Shown: positions 1-8,818, numbered from the stretch's first letter. The stretch is DNA of 64,000 nt from Pseudomonadota bacterium (GCA_023439305.1 JAEXOO010000042.1:1-64000), one strand, 5' to 3'. The notes: a model not told the origin generated them from the letters alone. Program-made: numbers and translations.

Positions 1-580
1 GCTTGGTGTAGATCTCGTTGTCCACAGCCTTGCCGTAGCCGCGTTTGAAGCCGTTCAGGTGATCCTTGCCGGCCGGATAGTCGGGGGCGATGATGAACAT
101 CTTGTCGTACTTGCTGTCCGCAGCCACCTTGCCGGCGGCTTCGTCGAACGCGTCGTTCTGATAGGACACGCCAAAGAAATAGGCATTGCAACCTGCTCCC
201 GCCAGTTGGCTGGGGCCGGGGTTGCTGGTCAGATAGGGAACCTTGGCCGAAAACAGGGCCGGCGCCACGGCCAGAGCCACGTTCGAGCCGACCGGGCCGG
301 TGAAGAAGTCGATCTTGTCGCGCTGGACAAATCGGTTCACCAATTGGCGGGCCTGATCCGGATTGCCTGCCATATCCTGCTGGATGAACTCGGCGGGCTG
401 ACCGCCCAGCTTGCCGTCCAGCCGCTTGATGGCCAGATTGAAGCCATCACGCACTTCTCCTCCCACGGCCGCAAACGGGCCGGACGTATCCATAGCCATA
501 CCCACCTTGATGGTGTCGGCATGGGCCAGCGAACCGCCAAAAGCCGTGGCCAGAGCCACCGACAATACGATACGTTTCAT
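1..580 (-). CDS. ABC transporter substrate-binding protein, branched-chain amino acid type (partial, 3' end outside window)
   Basis: Reading the minus strand from the ATG at 578–580 gives 193 residues that run off the left edge. An N-terminal signal peptide (MKRIVLSVALATAFGGSLAHA) is followed by DTIKVGMAMDTSGPFAAVGG, the opening of the type I periplasmic-binding fold used by LivJ/LivK-like proteins. A Shine-Dalgarno AGGAG lies at about 584–589. Later pieces such as NPGPSQLAGAGCNAYFFG also fit this family. It should bind a small solute in the periplasm and hand it to an ABC permease. The ligand cannot be told: members bind amino acids, aromatic acids or urea. No permease genes are visible because the operon continues off the edge. 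Confidence 0.85.
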   Translation of the reverse strand, partial: MKRIVLSVALATAFGGSLAHADTIKVGMAMDTSGPFAAVGGEVRDGFNLAIKRLDGKLGGQPAEFIQQDMAGNPDQARQLVNRFVQRDKIDFFTGPVGSNVALAVAPALFSAKVPYLTSNPGPSQLAGAGCNAYFFGVSYQNDAFDEAAGKVAADSKYDKMFIIAPDYPAGKDHLNGFKRGYGKAVDNEIYTK

Positions 581-905
581 GCTATCTCCTCGCGCCACAG
601 CGCTTAAAGGCTGTCGTTATTTCAGGGTGTAAGGCGAATCAGACCTGGGAATCCACCACACCAACTATTTATTTATAAATAGTTTAGTTATCAATCAATT
701 TTGATGACAAGCTGTGGTTTTTACCTAGAGAGCGAGCCGCCGGCTGCTACCTTACCGATTGGCGCAGCCCTATGCCAATACAGCAGGTGGATAAGCACTA
801 TAACGACTGCAGCGATGGCGGTTTATGCGCGTTTACCTTGATTTCGCCTCTGGACGGCATCACGTCGCTGCTACACTGGCCTCTCGCCCTTTCTCAGGAG
901 ACCCC
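581..905. promoter_or_regulatory. Intergenic region with an AT-rich palindrome (663–684)
   Basis: This 325-base divergent gap separates the ABC binding-protein gene (minus) from the ivy-like gene (plus). Its centre is AT-rich, unlike its surroundings, and holds a perfect inverted repeat: aactatttat at 663–672, TT, and ataaatagtt at 675–684. A symmetric 22-base element about 85 bases upstream of the minus-strand start could be an operator. No regulator gene lies beside it. I see no convincing gene in the gap. Confidence 0.4.
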
Positions 906-1343
906 ATGCGTACGTTCCATTTCCTGTGCCGGCTGCTGGCTGGCGGCGCCCTGATTGCCCCCCTGGCGGCTGGTGCGCAGACTGTCCCACCGGCCTATCT
1001 GGCGGACCTGGCGGCTTCCGACAAGCACATTGCTCAACAATACCGCAGCCTGATGCGTGACCTATCCAAGCGCGCCAGCTGGGTCAACCAATTTGGCACG
1101 GCCTCGCCCGCCGAAACCATCTCCCTGGACGGGCGCGACTATCAATTGTTTCGCGCCTGCAAGCCGCACAACTGCCCCAGCGAAAGCTATGTCGTCGTGC
1201 TGGACCCGCAGAAAAAGACCTTGAACCACGGCGCATTCGTAGAAAACAAGAGCGCCGGCCCAGGGCTGGGCAGCAGTCGCATCCAATGGCTGGGTTCGCC
1301 CGAAGCCGACCTGGTGCGCCAAATGGCGCCCTACCTGTTCTGA
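906..1343 (+). CDS. ivy: Ivy-family C-type lysozyme inhibitor, periplasmic
   Basis: The 145-residue protein starts at ATG 906, with CAGGAG six bases upstream. It has a signal peptide (residues 1 to about 25, ending LAAGAQ). The key sign is the sequence CKPHNC at about residues 81–86. This matches the CKPHDC loop, closed by a disulfide, that Ivy proteins insert into the lysozyme active site. Length and the downstream ESYVVVLDP strand also fit the family. The protein should protect the peptidoglycan from host or environmental C-type lysozyme, or control the cell's own lytic enzymes. It stands alone between a divergent transporter gene and a LuxR-type regulator. Confidence 0.8.
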   Translation: MRTFHFLCRLLAGGALIAPLAAGAQTVPPAYLADLAASDKHIAQQYRSLMRDLSKRASWVNQFGTASPAETISLDGRDYQLFRACKPHNCPSESYVVVLDPQKKTLNHGAFVENKSAGPGLGSSRIQWLGSPEADLVRQMAPYLF

Positions 1344-1481
1344 CGCGTTGCCAAGCCGATGCGGCGGCACCACCACGCCGTGCCGGTTCAACGCACAACA
1401 TTCGGTCACAATGTGTTAGCTTAGGCAAAATGGCGCATGCACGCCTTTGCCTATCATCCGATTCGTCTCTAAGAGTGGATC

Positions 1482-2567
1482 ATGCTGACACTGCAATCGC
1501 CTGCCCAGGGCGCAGCATTTGACGCCCTGCACGCTGCGGCCCAAGGCCAGATCGGCTGGAACGAGGTCATGCTGGCCGCCACCCGCATGGTCGGAGCCGA
1601 CTCGGGCACCATGCTCTGGCACAGCAAGGCCGCCCATGCTCTGGCACACACCGAGACCGCCGACATCCCCGAAGATACGCTGCGCCTGTACGGGAGCCAC
1701 TTCCATACCCAGGATCCTATGGCGCTACGCCACTGGGGCTCGCCGGCCGGGACACGCTTTTCCGGCAGCCAGGAGCTGGACAAGATGGACAATATCAGCC
1801 GCAGCTTCTGGAACGATTTCATGCGGCCTTGCCGCATCCGGGAAATCCACGGCACCGTGTTGACCAACGATGCGCAGTGGATCACCGCCATCAGTTTCCA
1901 ACGCAGCGATTTGTACCGCCCCAACAGCGCCCAGCAGCAAGCCGAGCATGCCTTCATGAACCTGGCCGCCTGGACCCTGCAGGAACAGCAGCGTCGCAAT
2001 ATCCTGGAGCTGTCGCATCTGGGTCAGTTGCTGGGCCCACGGCAGAACCTGTGGATGATCCTGAATCACCAAGGAGAACTGCTCAGCGATGTGCATCACC
2101 TGTTCCGCGAGCTGGATCACGATCACAGTCTGCAATTACAGGATAACCATCTGCGTCACCAGGACCCTCGCTGGAACCTTCGCCTGCAGCACGCCTTGCA
2201 GCACTGCATACAGAAGCGCCACCCCATGCAACTGCACCTGCCCGACAACTGGGGCCGATCCTATCGTCTGTACCTGGGACTGGCCGAGCCGCGCTACAGT
2301 CAGGGGCTGCAGAACATTGTGCAAATCCGACTGGAGTGCCGTCACATATTCCATCTGCCCAGCGCTGAGCTGATCGGCGAGTTCTTTTCCCTGACCCCCA
2401 CCGAGGCCCAGCTGTGCCACTGTCTGGCCAGCGGCCTGACCATCAAAGACGCCGCCCAGATTCTGGAGATGGCACCTGACACGGCCCGCAAACACCTGGC
2501 CTCGGTCATGAAGAAAACCGGCTGCCACCGCCAATCGGAGCTGCTGCGCCTGATCACCGCCTTGTAA
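1482..2567 (+). CDS. LuxR-family transcriptional regulator
   Basis: This 361-residue protein has a C-terminal LuxR/FixJ-type helix-turn-helix at about residues 303–361. It opens LTPTEAQLCHCLASGLTIKD and contains the recognition-helix region TARKHLASVMKKTGCHRQSE. The first 240 residues match no sensor domain I can name and lack an obvious receiver aspartate or autoinducer-binding signature. It is probably a stand-alone regulator with an uncharacterised sensory domain. The ATG at 1482 follows AAGAGTGGATC, a weak ribosome site. The target is unknown; the next gene downstream is the small metal-binding protein. Confidence 0.75.
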   Translation: MLTLQSPAQGAAFDALHAAAQGQIGWNEVMLAATRMVGADSGTMLWHSKAAHALAHTETADIPEDTLRLYGSHFHTQDPMALRHWGSPAGTRFSGSQELDKMDNISRSFWNDFMRPCRIREIHGTVLTNDAQWITAISFQRSDLYRPNSAQQQAEHAFMNLAAWTLQEQQRRNILELSHLGQLLGPRQNLWMILNHQGELLSDVHHLFRELDHDHSLQLQDNHLRHQDPRWNLRLQHALQHCIQKRHPMQLHLPDNWGRSYRLYLGLAEPRYSQGLQNIVQIRLECRHIFHLPSAELIGEFFSLTPTEAQLCHCLASGLTIKDAAQILEMAPDTARKHLASVMKKTGCHRQSELLRLITAL

Positions 2568-2652
2568 TCACTGCTCTTTTGGACAACGCTTGACCTTGCC
2601 ACGGGGGCAAGGCTTAAGCTGGCTCCATTCTTTCCATCAACAGGAGTCAGCC

Positions 2653-2847
2653 ATGTCTACCTTCTCCGTTCCCGATATGACCTGCGGCCACTGCGTGCGC
2701 AACATTACCGAAGCCATCCACGCTGTCGCCCCTCAGGCCACGGTCAACACGGATCTGGATCAACATCACGTCACTGTCGAAGGCTTGGACGCCGATCAGG
2801 CGCTGAAAGCCATCGAAGAGGCCGGCTATTCGCCAGCCAAGCTGTAA
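2653..2847 (+). CDS. Heavy-metal-associated (HMA) domain copper chaperone, CopZ-like
   Basis: The 64-residue protein is a single HMA domain. The metal-binding loop MTCGHC puts the two cysteines at residues 11 and 14. The C-terminal IEEAGYSPAKL is typical of CopZ and of the N-terminal domains of copper ATPases. I chose the ATG at 2653 because CAGGAG lies at 2641–2646 and the HMA fold begins directly there; an upstream in-frame ATG at 2590 would add an unrelated tail. It should carry Cu(I) in the cytoplasm. No copper ATPase or CueR-type regulator is next to it, so its partner must be elsewhere. Confidence 0.85.
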   Translation: MSTFSVPDMTCGHCVRNITEAIHAVAPQATVNTDLDQHHVTVEGLDADQALKAIEEAGYSPAKL

Positions 2848-2863
2848 AGACAGCGCCCGTAAG

Positions 2864-2902
2864 AAAAAGGCCGGTCAGTTGACACTGACTGGCCTTTTTT
2901 TA
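2864..2902 (+). terminator. Intrinsic terminator after the copZ-like gene
   Basis: The arms AGGCCGGTCAGT and ACTGACTGGCCT enclose TGAC and pair fully apart from one G·U. A run of seven Ts follows. The A-run on the left side lets it also serve the minus-strand ccm operon that ends at 2924. Confidence 0.85.
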
Positions 2903-2923
2903 TTTCTCGCTGATCCGGCAGGT

Positions 2924-3652
2924 TCAGCCCAACGCACCCAATGAGGGAAAGGTCTTGAGCATCCAGATGGCGAAGCGGGCCAGTTCTCCCGTCGCCATCG
3001 CCCAGCCCATCAGGACCAGAACACCGCCAGCAAACCAGCGCACGTAACGGCCGACTCGCCGGATGTGCGTCATGCGCTGCAGGAACGGCGTCAGGAAACA
3101 CGCCGCCAACATGAAAGGGACGCCCAGGCCCAAGGCGTACATCGCCAGAAGAATGCTGGCCTGCCCTGCGCTGGCGCTGCTGGCTCCCATCATCAGAATG
3201 GCGGCCAGAATAGGGCCTATGCACGGCGTCCAGCCAAAGCCGAACGCCAGCCCCATGACGCCCGCGCTGACCGGCCCAGCCGCCTGCCCGGGCTCGAAAC
3301 GGTAGTAGCGCTGCAACCAGAGCGGCATGCGCAGCAGCCCCATGACGCTCAATCCCGCCAAGGCCACCATGATGCCCGCCGCTATGTTCAGTTCGTAACG
3401 ATAGGCCATGAGCAGGCGTCCGAGCACGGACAAGCTGGCGCCCAGCGCAATGAAGACCAGCGAAAAACCAGCGACAAAGCAGACGCTGCGCCCCAGCAGA
3501 CGCCAGCGACGGCCTTCTGCCCGGCCGTCACCGGCCAGGTAAGACAGATAGCCTGGCACCAGGGGCAGCACGCAGGGCGATAAAAACGACGCCATACCCG
3601 CCAGAAAAGCCGTGAACAGCGCGACTGCGCCCAGATCCAGAGTGGGCGCCAT
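2924..3652 (-). CDS. ccdA: CcdA/DsbD-like transmembrane thiol–disulfide electron carrier
   Basis: The 242-residue membrane protein has about six hydrophobic segments. The two conserved cysteines of the CcdA/DsbD core are present: SPC at residue 27 (FLSPCVLPLVPGY) and TPC at residue 144 (GWTPCIGPILA). CcdA passes reducing equivalents from cytoplasmic thioredoxin across the membrane to periplasmic thioredoxin-like proteins, here most likely CcmG and CcmH. It is the last gene of the ccm run, one base after ccmI, so a role in keeping apocytochrome cysteines reduced is a strong inference from context. Confidence 0.85.
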   Translation of the reverse strand: MAPTLDLGAVALFTAFLAGMASFLSPCVLPLVPGYLSYLAGDGRAEGRRWRLLGRSVCFVAGFSLVFIALGASLSVLGRLLMAYRYELNIAAGIMVALAGLSVMGLLRMPLWLQRYYRFEPGQAAGPVSAGVMGLAFGFGWTPCIGPILAAILMMGASSASAGQASILLAMYALGLGVPFMLAACFLTPFLQRMTHIRRVGRYVRWFAGGVLVLMGWAMATGELARFAIWMLKTFPSLGALG

Positions 3653-3653
3653 G

Positions 3654-4511
3654 CTACTGAACCGTCAAGCCCGGCTGGCGCAAGCGTTCACGCGCCAACT
3701 GCAGGCCTTGATTCACGACCTTGGCGGTCTCGGAGTCTGCGGGGAACTGGGCCAGCAAACGCTCCCAATAATCGATCGCAGCGGCGTACTGTTCGCGGTG
3801 CAGGGCGGCGGCGCCAGCCAGCATCAGGCCCAGCGGCTCTTCCGGATTCAAGGCCAGCGAGCGCTCCACCAGACGGCCTGGCAGGCCATCCAGATTGTCC
3901 TTGCCGGACATCAGCAGCGACTCGGCGTATTCCGCCAGCGCGGCTGGGTCGCCATCGACGACCGGCATGGCCTTGGCATAGGCCTGTGCTGCTTCTGCAT
4001 GGCGGCCATAGTAGCGGTGTGAACGTCCCATCATCAGCCAGGCCCCGGGATCATCCGGATTCTCTTTCAGACGCTCTTCAAGACGCGCCACCATGGCTTC
4101 GATGTCGACAGGCTGATCACGAGCCGCCTGCTCCAGGGCGGCGGGATTGAGCATGCCCGGATTGCCCAGCAATGTATACAAGGCTGCCGTTGCCAGTGGA
4201 ATCGTCAACAGCACGACCCAGCCCAGCCGGCGAGCGCCCTGCTGCTGTGCCGGACGGCTGTCCTGATCCCGGCTTTCTTCCAGCGTCCGATGCCGCAGAT
4301 CAGCCTGAGCCAACTCGTAATCGGCTTCGGACAACGTGCCCGCCTGACGATCGCGCTCGATTTCCTTGAGCTGCTCACGCAGAACGGCCAAGTTGGCCTG
4401 CCTGTGCTCGATCACGCTGGCGGCGTCAGGGCGGCGCATCACCGCCCGGGCCAGCAAGCCGGCGCAAGCCAGTATGACCAGCGCTGCCACCATATAAAAC
4501 ACAATAGTCAC
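3654..4511 (-). CDS. ccmI: Cytochrome c maturation protein CcmI (TPR subunit of haem lyase)
   Basis: The 285-residue protein begins with a membrane helix (about residues 1–22), then a coiled-coil-like stretch (VLREQLKEIERDRQAG). A second helix follows at about 96–115, then a periplasmic TPR domain with motifs such as AWLMMGRSHRYYGRHAEAAQ. This is the CcmI/CycH layout, in which the TPR part binds the C-terminus of apocytochrome c and presents it to CcmF/CcmH. The start codon overlaps the ccmH stop by four bases (4508–4511), a sign of coupled translation. Confidence 0.9.
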   Translation of the reverse strand: MTIVFYMVAALVILACAGLLARAVMRRPDAASVIEHRQANLAVLREQLKEIERDRQAGTLSEADYELAQADLRHRTLEESRDQDSRPAQQQGARRLGWVVLLTIPLATAALYTLLGNPGMLNPAALEQAARDQPVDIEAMVARLEERLKENPDDPGAWLMMGRSHRYYGRHAEAAQAYAKAMPVVDGDPAALAEYAESLLMSGKDNLDGLPGRLVERSLALNPEEPLGLMLAGAAALHREQYAAAIDYWERLLAQFPADSETAKVVNQGLQLARERLRQPGLTVQ

Positions 4512-4969
4512 GATTGTTCATCCCGAGAAGAAACCTGCAGCAAGGCATCGGCCTGATGGCGCTCCTGCGCTGTCAAGGCCTGATCGGCGCCCGCGCGGCG
4601 GCGCCGGCGCAAGGTGAGGGCATAGATCAGCAAGCCGGCAGCCAGCAAAAGAGCAGGGCCGAACCACAGCAGCAGCGTCGTGGTATTGAACGGAGGCCGG
4701 TACAGGATGAAATCGCCGTAACGATCCACCATATATCCGCGTATCTGGTCCGCACTGCGGCCTTGCTCCAGTTGCTCCATGATCTGCTGGCGCAGATCCA
4801 CGGCCAGTTCCGCCCGCGATGCAGCGATCGACTCATTCTGGCAGACCAGACAGCGCAGTTCCGCCGCGATCTCCAGCATTTTGGATTCCTGGCTGGCCTG
4901 CGACTGCGCGGCAGAAGCTGCCATCCACAGGCAGGCCGCCCAGGTCCAGATCCATTTGCGCATCATCAT
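4508..4969 (-). CDS. ccmH: Cytochrome c maturation protein CcmH (haem lyase thioreductant)
   Basis: The 153-residue protein has a signal peptide, the hallmark LRCLVCQN motif with redox cysteines at 40 and 43, and one C-terminal membrane helix (about 103–122) before a basic tail. CcmH reduces the CXXCH cysteines of apocytochrome c in the periplasm so that haem can be attached. It is the short form: the TPR part found fused in E. coli CcmH is the separate ccmI here. It overlaps ccmG by four bases. Confidence 0.93.
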   Translation of the reverse strand: MMMRKWIWTWAACLWMAASAAQSQASQESKMLEIAAELRCLVCQNESIAASRAELAVDLRQQIMEQLEQGRSADQIRGYMVDRYGDFILYRPPFNTTTLLLWFGPALLLAAGLLIYALTLRRRRRAGADQALTAQERHQADALLQVSSRDEQS

Positions 4970-5493
4970 GATTGCTCCAGGCGGCGAATCAGGGGCAGCA
5001 ATGTCTGTTCCATGGATTCCCGCGAAACAGGACCGATGTGCTTGAAGCGCACCACGCCCTGCTTGTCGATCACAAAGGTCTCGGGAACACCGTAGACGCC
5101 AAAATCAATGCCGACCCGGCCATCCCGGTCCATGACCGAGGTTTCGTAGGAATCGCCATTGCGCAGCAGCCAGTCCCGGGCCTCGTCGGGCACGTCCTTG
5201 TAGTTCAGGCCAATGACAGGCACGCCATGCTGGGCGGATAGCTCCTTGATGAACGGATGCTCGGTCAAGCAGGCATAGCACCAGGATGCCCATACGTTCA
5301 GCAGCCACACCCGCCCTTTCAACTGCTCGTTGGAAAAATTGGCCTGCGGTTCATGCAGCTGCGGCAATGAAAATGACGGAACCGGCTTGTCCACCAAGGG
5401 GGACGGCACTTCGCTGGGCTTGAGCGTCAGGCCTATGCCCAGGAAGACAATCAGCAGGACAAAGCCGATCAAGGGAACGGTAAAGCGATTCAT
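4966..5493 (-). CDS. ccmG: Thiol:disulfide interchange protein CcmG/DsbE
   Basis: This 175-residue membrane-anchored thioredoxin-like protein has an N-terminal helix at about 5–24 and the redox motif WASWCYACLTEHP with cysteines 72 and 75. The YGVPETFVID strand carries the conserved cis-proline. CcmG receives electrons from CcdA and passes them to CcmH or apocytochrome c. The CYAC core differs slightly from the common CxPC form (alanine where proline is usual), which may shift its redox potential. The gene overlaps ccmF by four bases. Confidence 0.92.
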   Translation of the reverse strand: MNRFTVPLIGFVLLIVFLGIGLTLKPSEVPSPLVDKPVPSFSLPQLHEPQANFSNEQLKGRVWLLNVWASWCYACLTEHPFIKELSAQHGVPVIGLNYKDVPDEARDWLLRNGDSYETSVMDRDGRVGIDFGVYGVPETFVIDKQGVVRFKHIGPVSRESMEQTLLPLIRRLEQS

Positions 5494-7457
5494 GCCTGCA
5501 CCTCCGCCTTGGCGCTGTGCGGCGCACGGGCCGGGCGCGTCTGACGCGCGCGGTAGCGTCGATCACTGATGGCCAGCCAGCCGCCCAGCGCCATCAGCAG
5601 ACAACCCAGCCAGATGAAATCGACCAGCGGCTTGTAGTACAGACGCACGCTCCAGCCGCCATCCTGGAAAGAATCGCCCAAGGCCACATAAATGTGTCGC
5701 AGGCCATTGGCGTTGATGGCCGCCTCCGTCATGGGCAGCGCGGACGAGAAATACGTACGTTTTTCCGGATAGAGGGTCGCGGCGACCTTGCCGTCGCGCA
5801 ACAGCTCCACCGAGCCCATTTCAGATTGATAGTTAGGTCCGGGCACGATGCGCACACCGCTGAAACGAGCCTGATAGCCGCCCACGTCCGCCGCCTGGCC
5901 CGGCTGCAGCAGCACATCAGTTTCAGTTTCGTAGTGGCTGACCATGGTCACCCCCAGCACGAACACCGCCACGCCCAGGTGCGCCATATGCATGCCCAGC
6001 CAACTGCGCGGCTGGCGCAGCAGACCGATGCGCGTGGCCCGCAGGCGCTTGAACACATCCAGCAAACTGCCCAGCACGACCCAGGCCGCCAGGCCGGCGC
6101 CCAGCGCCGCGCCGCCCTGCCATTGACCGAACAGCAGGGGAATGGCCAGGCCCAGCGCCAGGCTGACTCCCATGACCAGGCCCAGACGCCGCATAAGCTC
6201 GCCCAGACTGGATCGCTTCCAGTTCGCCAGCACGCCGAATACGATCAACACGACCGCCGGAATCATCAAGGGGATGAAGACACTATTGAAATAAGGCGGC
6301 CCCACGGAAATCTTGCCCAGGCCCAAGGCATCCACGAACAAGGGGTACAAGGTGCCCAGCAAAATGGTGGCGGTGGCCACCACCAGCAGCACATTGTTGA
6401 TCAGAAGCAGCGATTCACGCGAGACCACGGCAAACTGGCCGCCCGCCCCTACTTTGGGCGCACGCCAGGCAAACAACACGAGCGAGGTGCCCACGACCAC
6501 GGTGAACAAGCCAAGAATCAACACGCCGCGCTGGGGATCCGTGGCAAAGGCATGAACCGAGGTCAGCCCGCCCGAACGCACCAGAAAAGCCCCCAGAATG
6601 GACAGCGAAAACGTGCTGATGGCCAGCAGAACCGTCCAATTCTTGAAACTGCCGCGTTTTTCCGTCACAGCCAGGGAATGGATCAAGGCTGTGCCGACCA
6701 GCCAGGGCACGAAGGACGAGTTCTCCACGGGATCCCAGAACCACCAGCCCCCCCAGCCCAGCTCGTAATAAGCCCACCAGCTTCCCACCGCAATGCCCAG
6801 CGTCAGGAACAGCCAGGCCACTGTGGTCCAGGGGCGCGACCAGCGCGCCCAGGTCGCATCCAGCCGGCCGGCCAGCAAGGCGGCGATGGCAAAGGCAAAA
6901 GCCACCGAAAAACCCACATAGCCCATATAAAGCAGCGGCGGGTGAATGATCAGGCCGATATCCTGCAACAAGGTGTTCAGATCCAGACCATCCGGCGGTA
7001 CGGGAAACAGGCGCTCGAATGGATTGGAGGTCAGCAGGATGAACAGCAGAAAGCCCACGGTGATCAAACCCAGCACGCCCAGCACGCGGGCGACCATGGT
7101 CTCAGGCAAGGATCTGGAATACAGGCTGACGGCGAAGGCCCAGCCGGTCTGCATGAACATCCATAGCAGCAGCGAGCCTTCGTGCCCGCCCCAGACCGCC
7201 GCAATGCGATAGAACAGCGGCAACTGCGAATTGGAGTTCTGCGCCACATAGGCCACGGAATAGTCTTTGCTGACGAAAGACCAGGCCAGGCACAGCAAGC
7301 TGAAACCCACCAGCGCAAACTGCCAGCGCGCCGCGGGACGGGCCAGCGCCATCCAGGCCAGCTTGCCGCGCCAGGCTCCCGCCAGCGCCACGACACCCTG
7401 CACGGCCGCGATGACCAGGGTCAGGATCAGTGCAATATGTCCGAGTTCAGGAATCAT
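5490..7457 (-). CDS. ccmF: Cytochrome c haem lyase subunit CcmF
   Basis: The 655-residue polytopic membrane protein carries the CcmF signature parts in order: GHEGSLLLW (91–99), HPPLLYMGYVG (172–182), and the tryptophan-rich WWD domain WGGWWFWDPVENSSFVPWL (235–253). CcmF takes haem from holo-CcmE, reduces its iron and, with CcmH/I, joins it to apocytochrome c. Length matches the family. Its start overlaps the ccmE stop by four bases (7454–7457). Confidence 0.96.
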   Translation of the reverse strand: MIPELGHIALILTLVIAAVQGVVALAGAWRGKLAWMALARPAARWQFALVGFSLLCLAWSFVSKDYSVAYVAQNSNSQLPLFYRIAAVWGGHEGSLLLWMFMQTGWAFAVSLYSRSLPETMVARVLGVLGLITVGFLLFILLTSNPFERLFPVPPDGLDLNTLLQDIGLIIHPPLLYMGYVGFSVAFAFAIAALLAGRLDATWARWSRPWTTVAWLFLTLGIAVGSWWAYYELGWGGWWFWDPVENSSFVPWLVGTALIHSLAVTEKRGSFKNWTVLLAISTFSLSILGAFLVRSGGLTSVHAFATDPQRGVLILGLFTVVVGTSLVLFAWRAPKVGAGGQFAVVSRESLLLINNVLLVVATATILLGTLYPLFVDALGLGKISVGPPYFNSVFIPLMIPAVVLIVFGVLANWKRSSLGELMRRLGLVMGVSLALGLAIPLLFGQWQGGAALGAGLAAWVVLGSLLDVFKRLRATRIGLLRQPRSWLGMHMAHLGVAVFVLGVTMVSHYETETDVLLQPGQAADVGGYQARFSGVRIVPGPNYQSEMGSVELLRDGKVAATLYPEKRTYFSSALPMTEAAINANGLRHIYVALGDSFQDGGWSVRLYYKPLVDFIWLGCLLMALGGWLAISDRRYRARQTRPARAPHSAKAEVQA

Positions 7458-7903
7458 GGCTGAGCCTCCGCCTTGATGCGCGCCGCCTGTTCCATGGCAT
7501 GCATGGCTTCGGGCGGCATGTAATTTTCGTCATGCTTGGCCAGGACCTCCTCAGCCACGAATTGCCCCTGCTCATCCAGACGCCCCTGGGCCACCACGCC
7601 TTTGCCTTCCTGGAACAGATCGGGAAGAATGCCGGTGTAGCGCACAGGCACCTGGGCGGCGCCGTCAGTCACTACGAACTCCACCGTCATGCCCTGCGTG
7701 CCGCCGCGGCGTATGCTCTCTTCCAGCACCATGCCGCCCACCCTGAACGTGCGCCCCTGCGGACTCTGGCCTTGACTGACTTCCGTAGGCGTGAAGAAAA
7801 ACACCAAGCTGCTCTGAAAGGCATTCAGGACCAGGGCGGTTGCCAGGCCCAGCACGGCCAGCCCGCCCAGGATCAACACCAGCCTATTCTGCCGCTTAGT
7901 CAT
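7454..7903 (-). CDS. ccmE: Periplasmic haem chaperone CcmE
   Basis: Starting at the ATG at 7901–7903 the protein is 149 residues: a basic N-terminus (MTKRQNR), one membrane helix (about 8–28) and an OB-fold periplasmic domain. The haem-attachment motif is LAKHDENYMPPE, with the covalent histidine at 124 and Tyr128. CcmE binds haem covalently after CcmABCD delivers it and passes it to CcmF. A longer in-frame reading upstream to about 8023 is rejected because it overlaps ccmD and adds unrelated residues. The start overlaps the ccmD stop by eight bases. Confidence 0.95.
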   Translation of the reverse strand: MTKRQNRLVLILGGLAVLGLATALVLNAFQSSLVFFFTPTEVSQGQSPQGRTFRVGGMVLEESIRRGGTQGMTVEFVVTDGAAQVPVRYTGILPDLFQEGKGVVAQGRLDEQGQFVAEEVLAKHDENYMPPEAMHAMEQAARIKAEAQP

Positions 7904-8078
7904 GCTGTTCTCCCAGTGCGCGCTCATCGTGTACACGTTGCCAGGCCCGCGCCCGGCCGGCGCGGGCGAACAGCACCTCGCCCGCCAGCAGCACCGTACA
8001 GGCCAACACCGAGCCCCATACATACACGGCGTAACCGCCCATGGCGAAAAAATCGCCCACGCTAGACCAATGCATCAT
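7896..8078 (-). CDS. ccmD: Cytochrome c maturation protein CcmD (small haem exporter subunit)
   Basis: The 60-residue protein has one membrane helix (about residues 15–38: GYAVYVWGSVLACTVLLAGE) followed by a basic, charged tail, as is typical of CcmD. CcmD joins CcmABC and helps release holo-CcmE. The stop of ccmC and the first ATG share a base (TGATG at 8076–8080). A second ATG follows at once, so the start could be one codon later. Identification rests on size, topology and position between ccmC and ccmE. Confidence 0.85.
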   Translation of the reverse strand: MMHWSSVGDFFAMGGYAVYVWGSVLACTVLLAGEVLFARAGRARAWQRVHDERALGEQHD

Positions 8079-8818
8079 CAGCACTCCGTCAGTTTGCGAA
8101 CCCAGGCGGCATGCGCCTCGCGTTCGAGAATCAGGCTGCGTACCCGGTACAGCGCCACAGCGATGCTGTAGCACCAGGCGGCCAGGCTCATCAGCAACAT
8201 CCCGGTCAGCATGATGCTCGCCATGCTCGGCGAGTTGGTCAGCGAAACCGAGGCTCCTTGATGCAGCGTGTTCCACCACTGCACCGAAAAATAGATGATC
8301 GGCACGTTGACCACGCCCACCAAAGCCAGGATGGACGCGGCCTTGTCCGCCCGGCGCGAATCATCGATAGCGCCGCGCAAGGCCATAAAACCGATATACA
8401 GGAACAGCAGCAGCAACTCCGACGTCAGCCGTGCATCCCAGACCCACCAGGCGCCCCACATGGGCTTGCCCCACAGCGCGCCGGTCAGCAGGGACAGAAC
8501 CGTGCAGATCGCCCCGGTCGGCGCCAGCGCCGCCGCCATCATGGCGGCCATGCGGCTGTTGAAGACCAGACACAGCAGCGACCAGAACCCCATGGCCAGG
8601 TAGATCAACATGGACATCCAGGACACCGGCACGTGCAGGAAAATGATGCGATAGCCCTCGCCCTGCTGAAAATCGGTAGGTGCCATGAAGAAACCCACGA
8701 CAATGCCGGCGATCAAGAACAGGACGCCCAGGCCGGCCGCCCAGGGCAACGCCCGCCCTGCCAGGGCATAAAACGATTGAGGGGAGGCGTAGCGGTACAG
8801 AAATTGCATGGAGATCAT
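8078..8818 (-). CDS. ccmC: Haem exporter/haem-handling protein CcmC
   Basis: The 246-residue protein has about six membrane segments and the WWD motif WGAWWVWDARLTSE (121–134), flanked by conserved His62 (FLHVPVSWMSM) and His186 (WWNTLHQGAS). CcmC brings haem to CcmE in the periplasm. The ATG at 8816–8818 (MISMQFL) is chosen because it forms an ATGA overlap with the ccmB stop. A second possible start, MQFL, lies three codons later. A longer in-frame reading extends to 9505 but is antisense-like and overlaps ccmB. Confidence 0.94.
   Translation of the reverse strand: MISMQFLYRYASPQSFYALAGRALPWAAGLGVLFLIAGIVVGFFMAPTDFQQGEGYRIIFLHVPVSWMSMLIYLAMGFWSLLCLVFNSRMAAMMAAALAPTGAICTVLSLLTGALWGKPMWGAWWVWDARLTSELLLLFLYIGFMALRGAIDDSRRADKAASILALVGVVNVPIIYFSVQWWNTLHQGASVSLTNSPSMASIMLTGMLLMSLAAWCYSIAVALYRVRSLILEREAHAAWVRKLTEC

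Noticed and set aside
5517..7166. A 549-codon plus-strand open frame
   Set aside because: It is antisense to ccmF, with low-complexity His/Gln/Arg-rich translation and no ribosome site.
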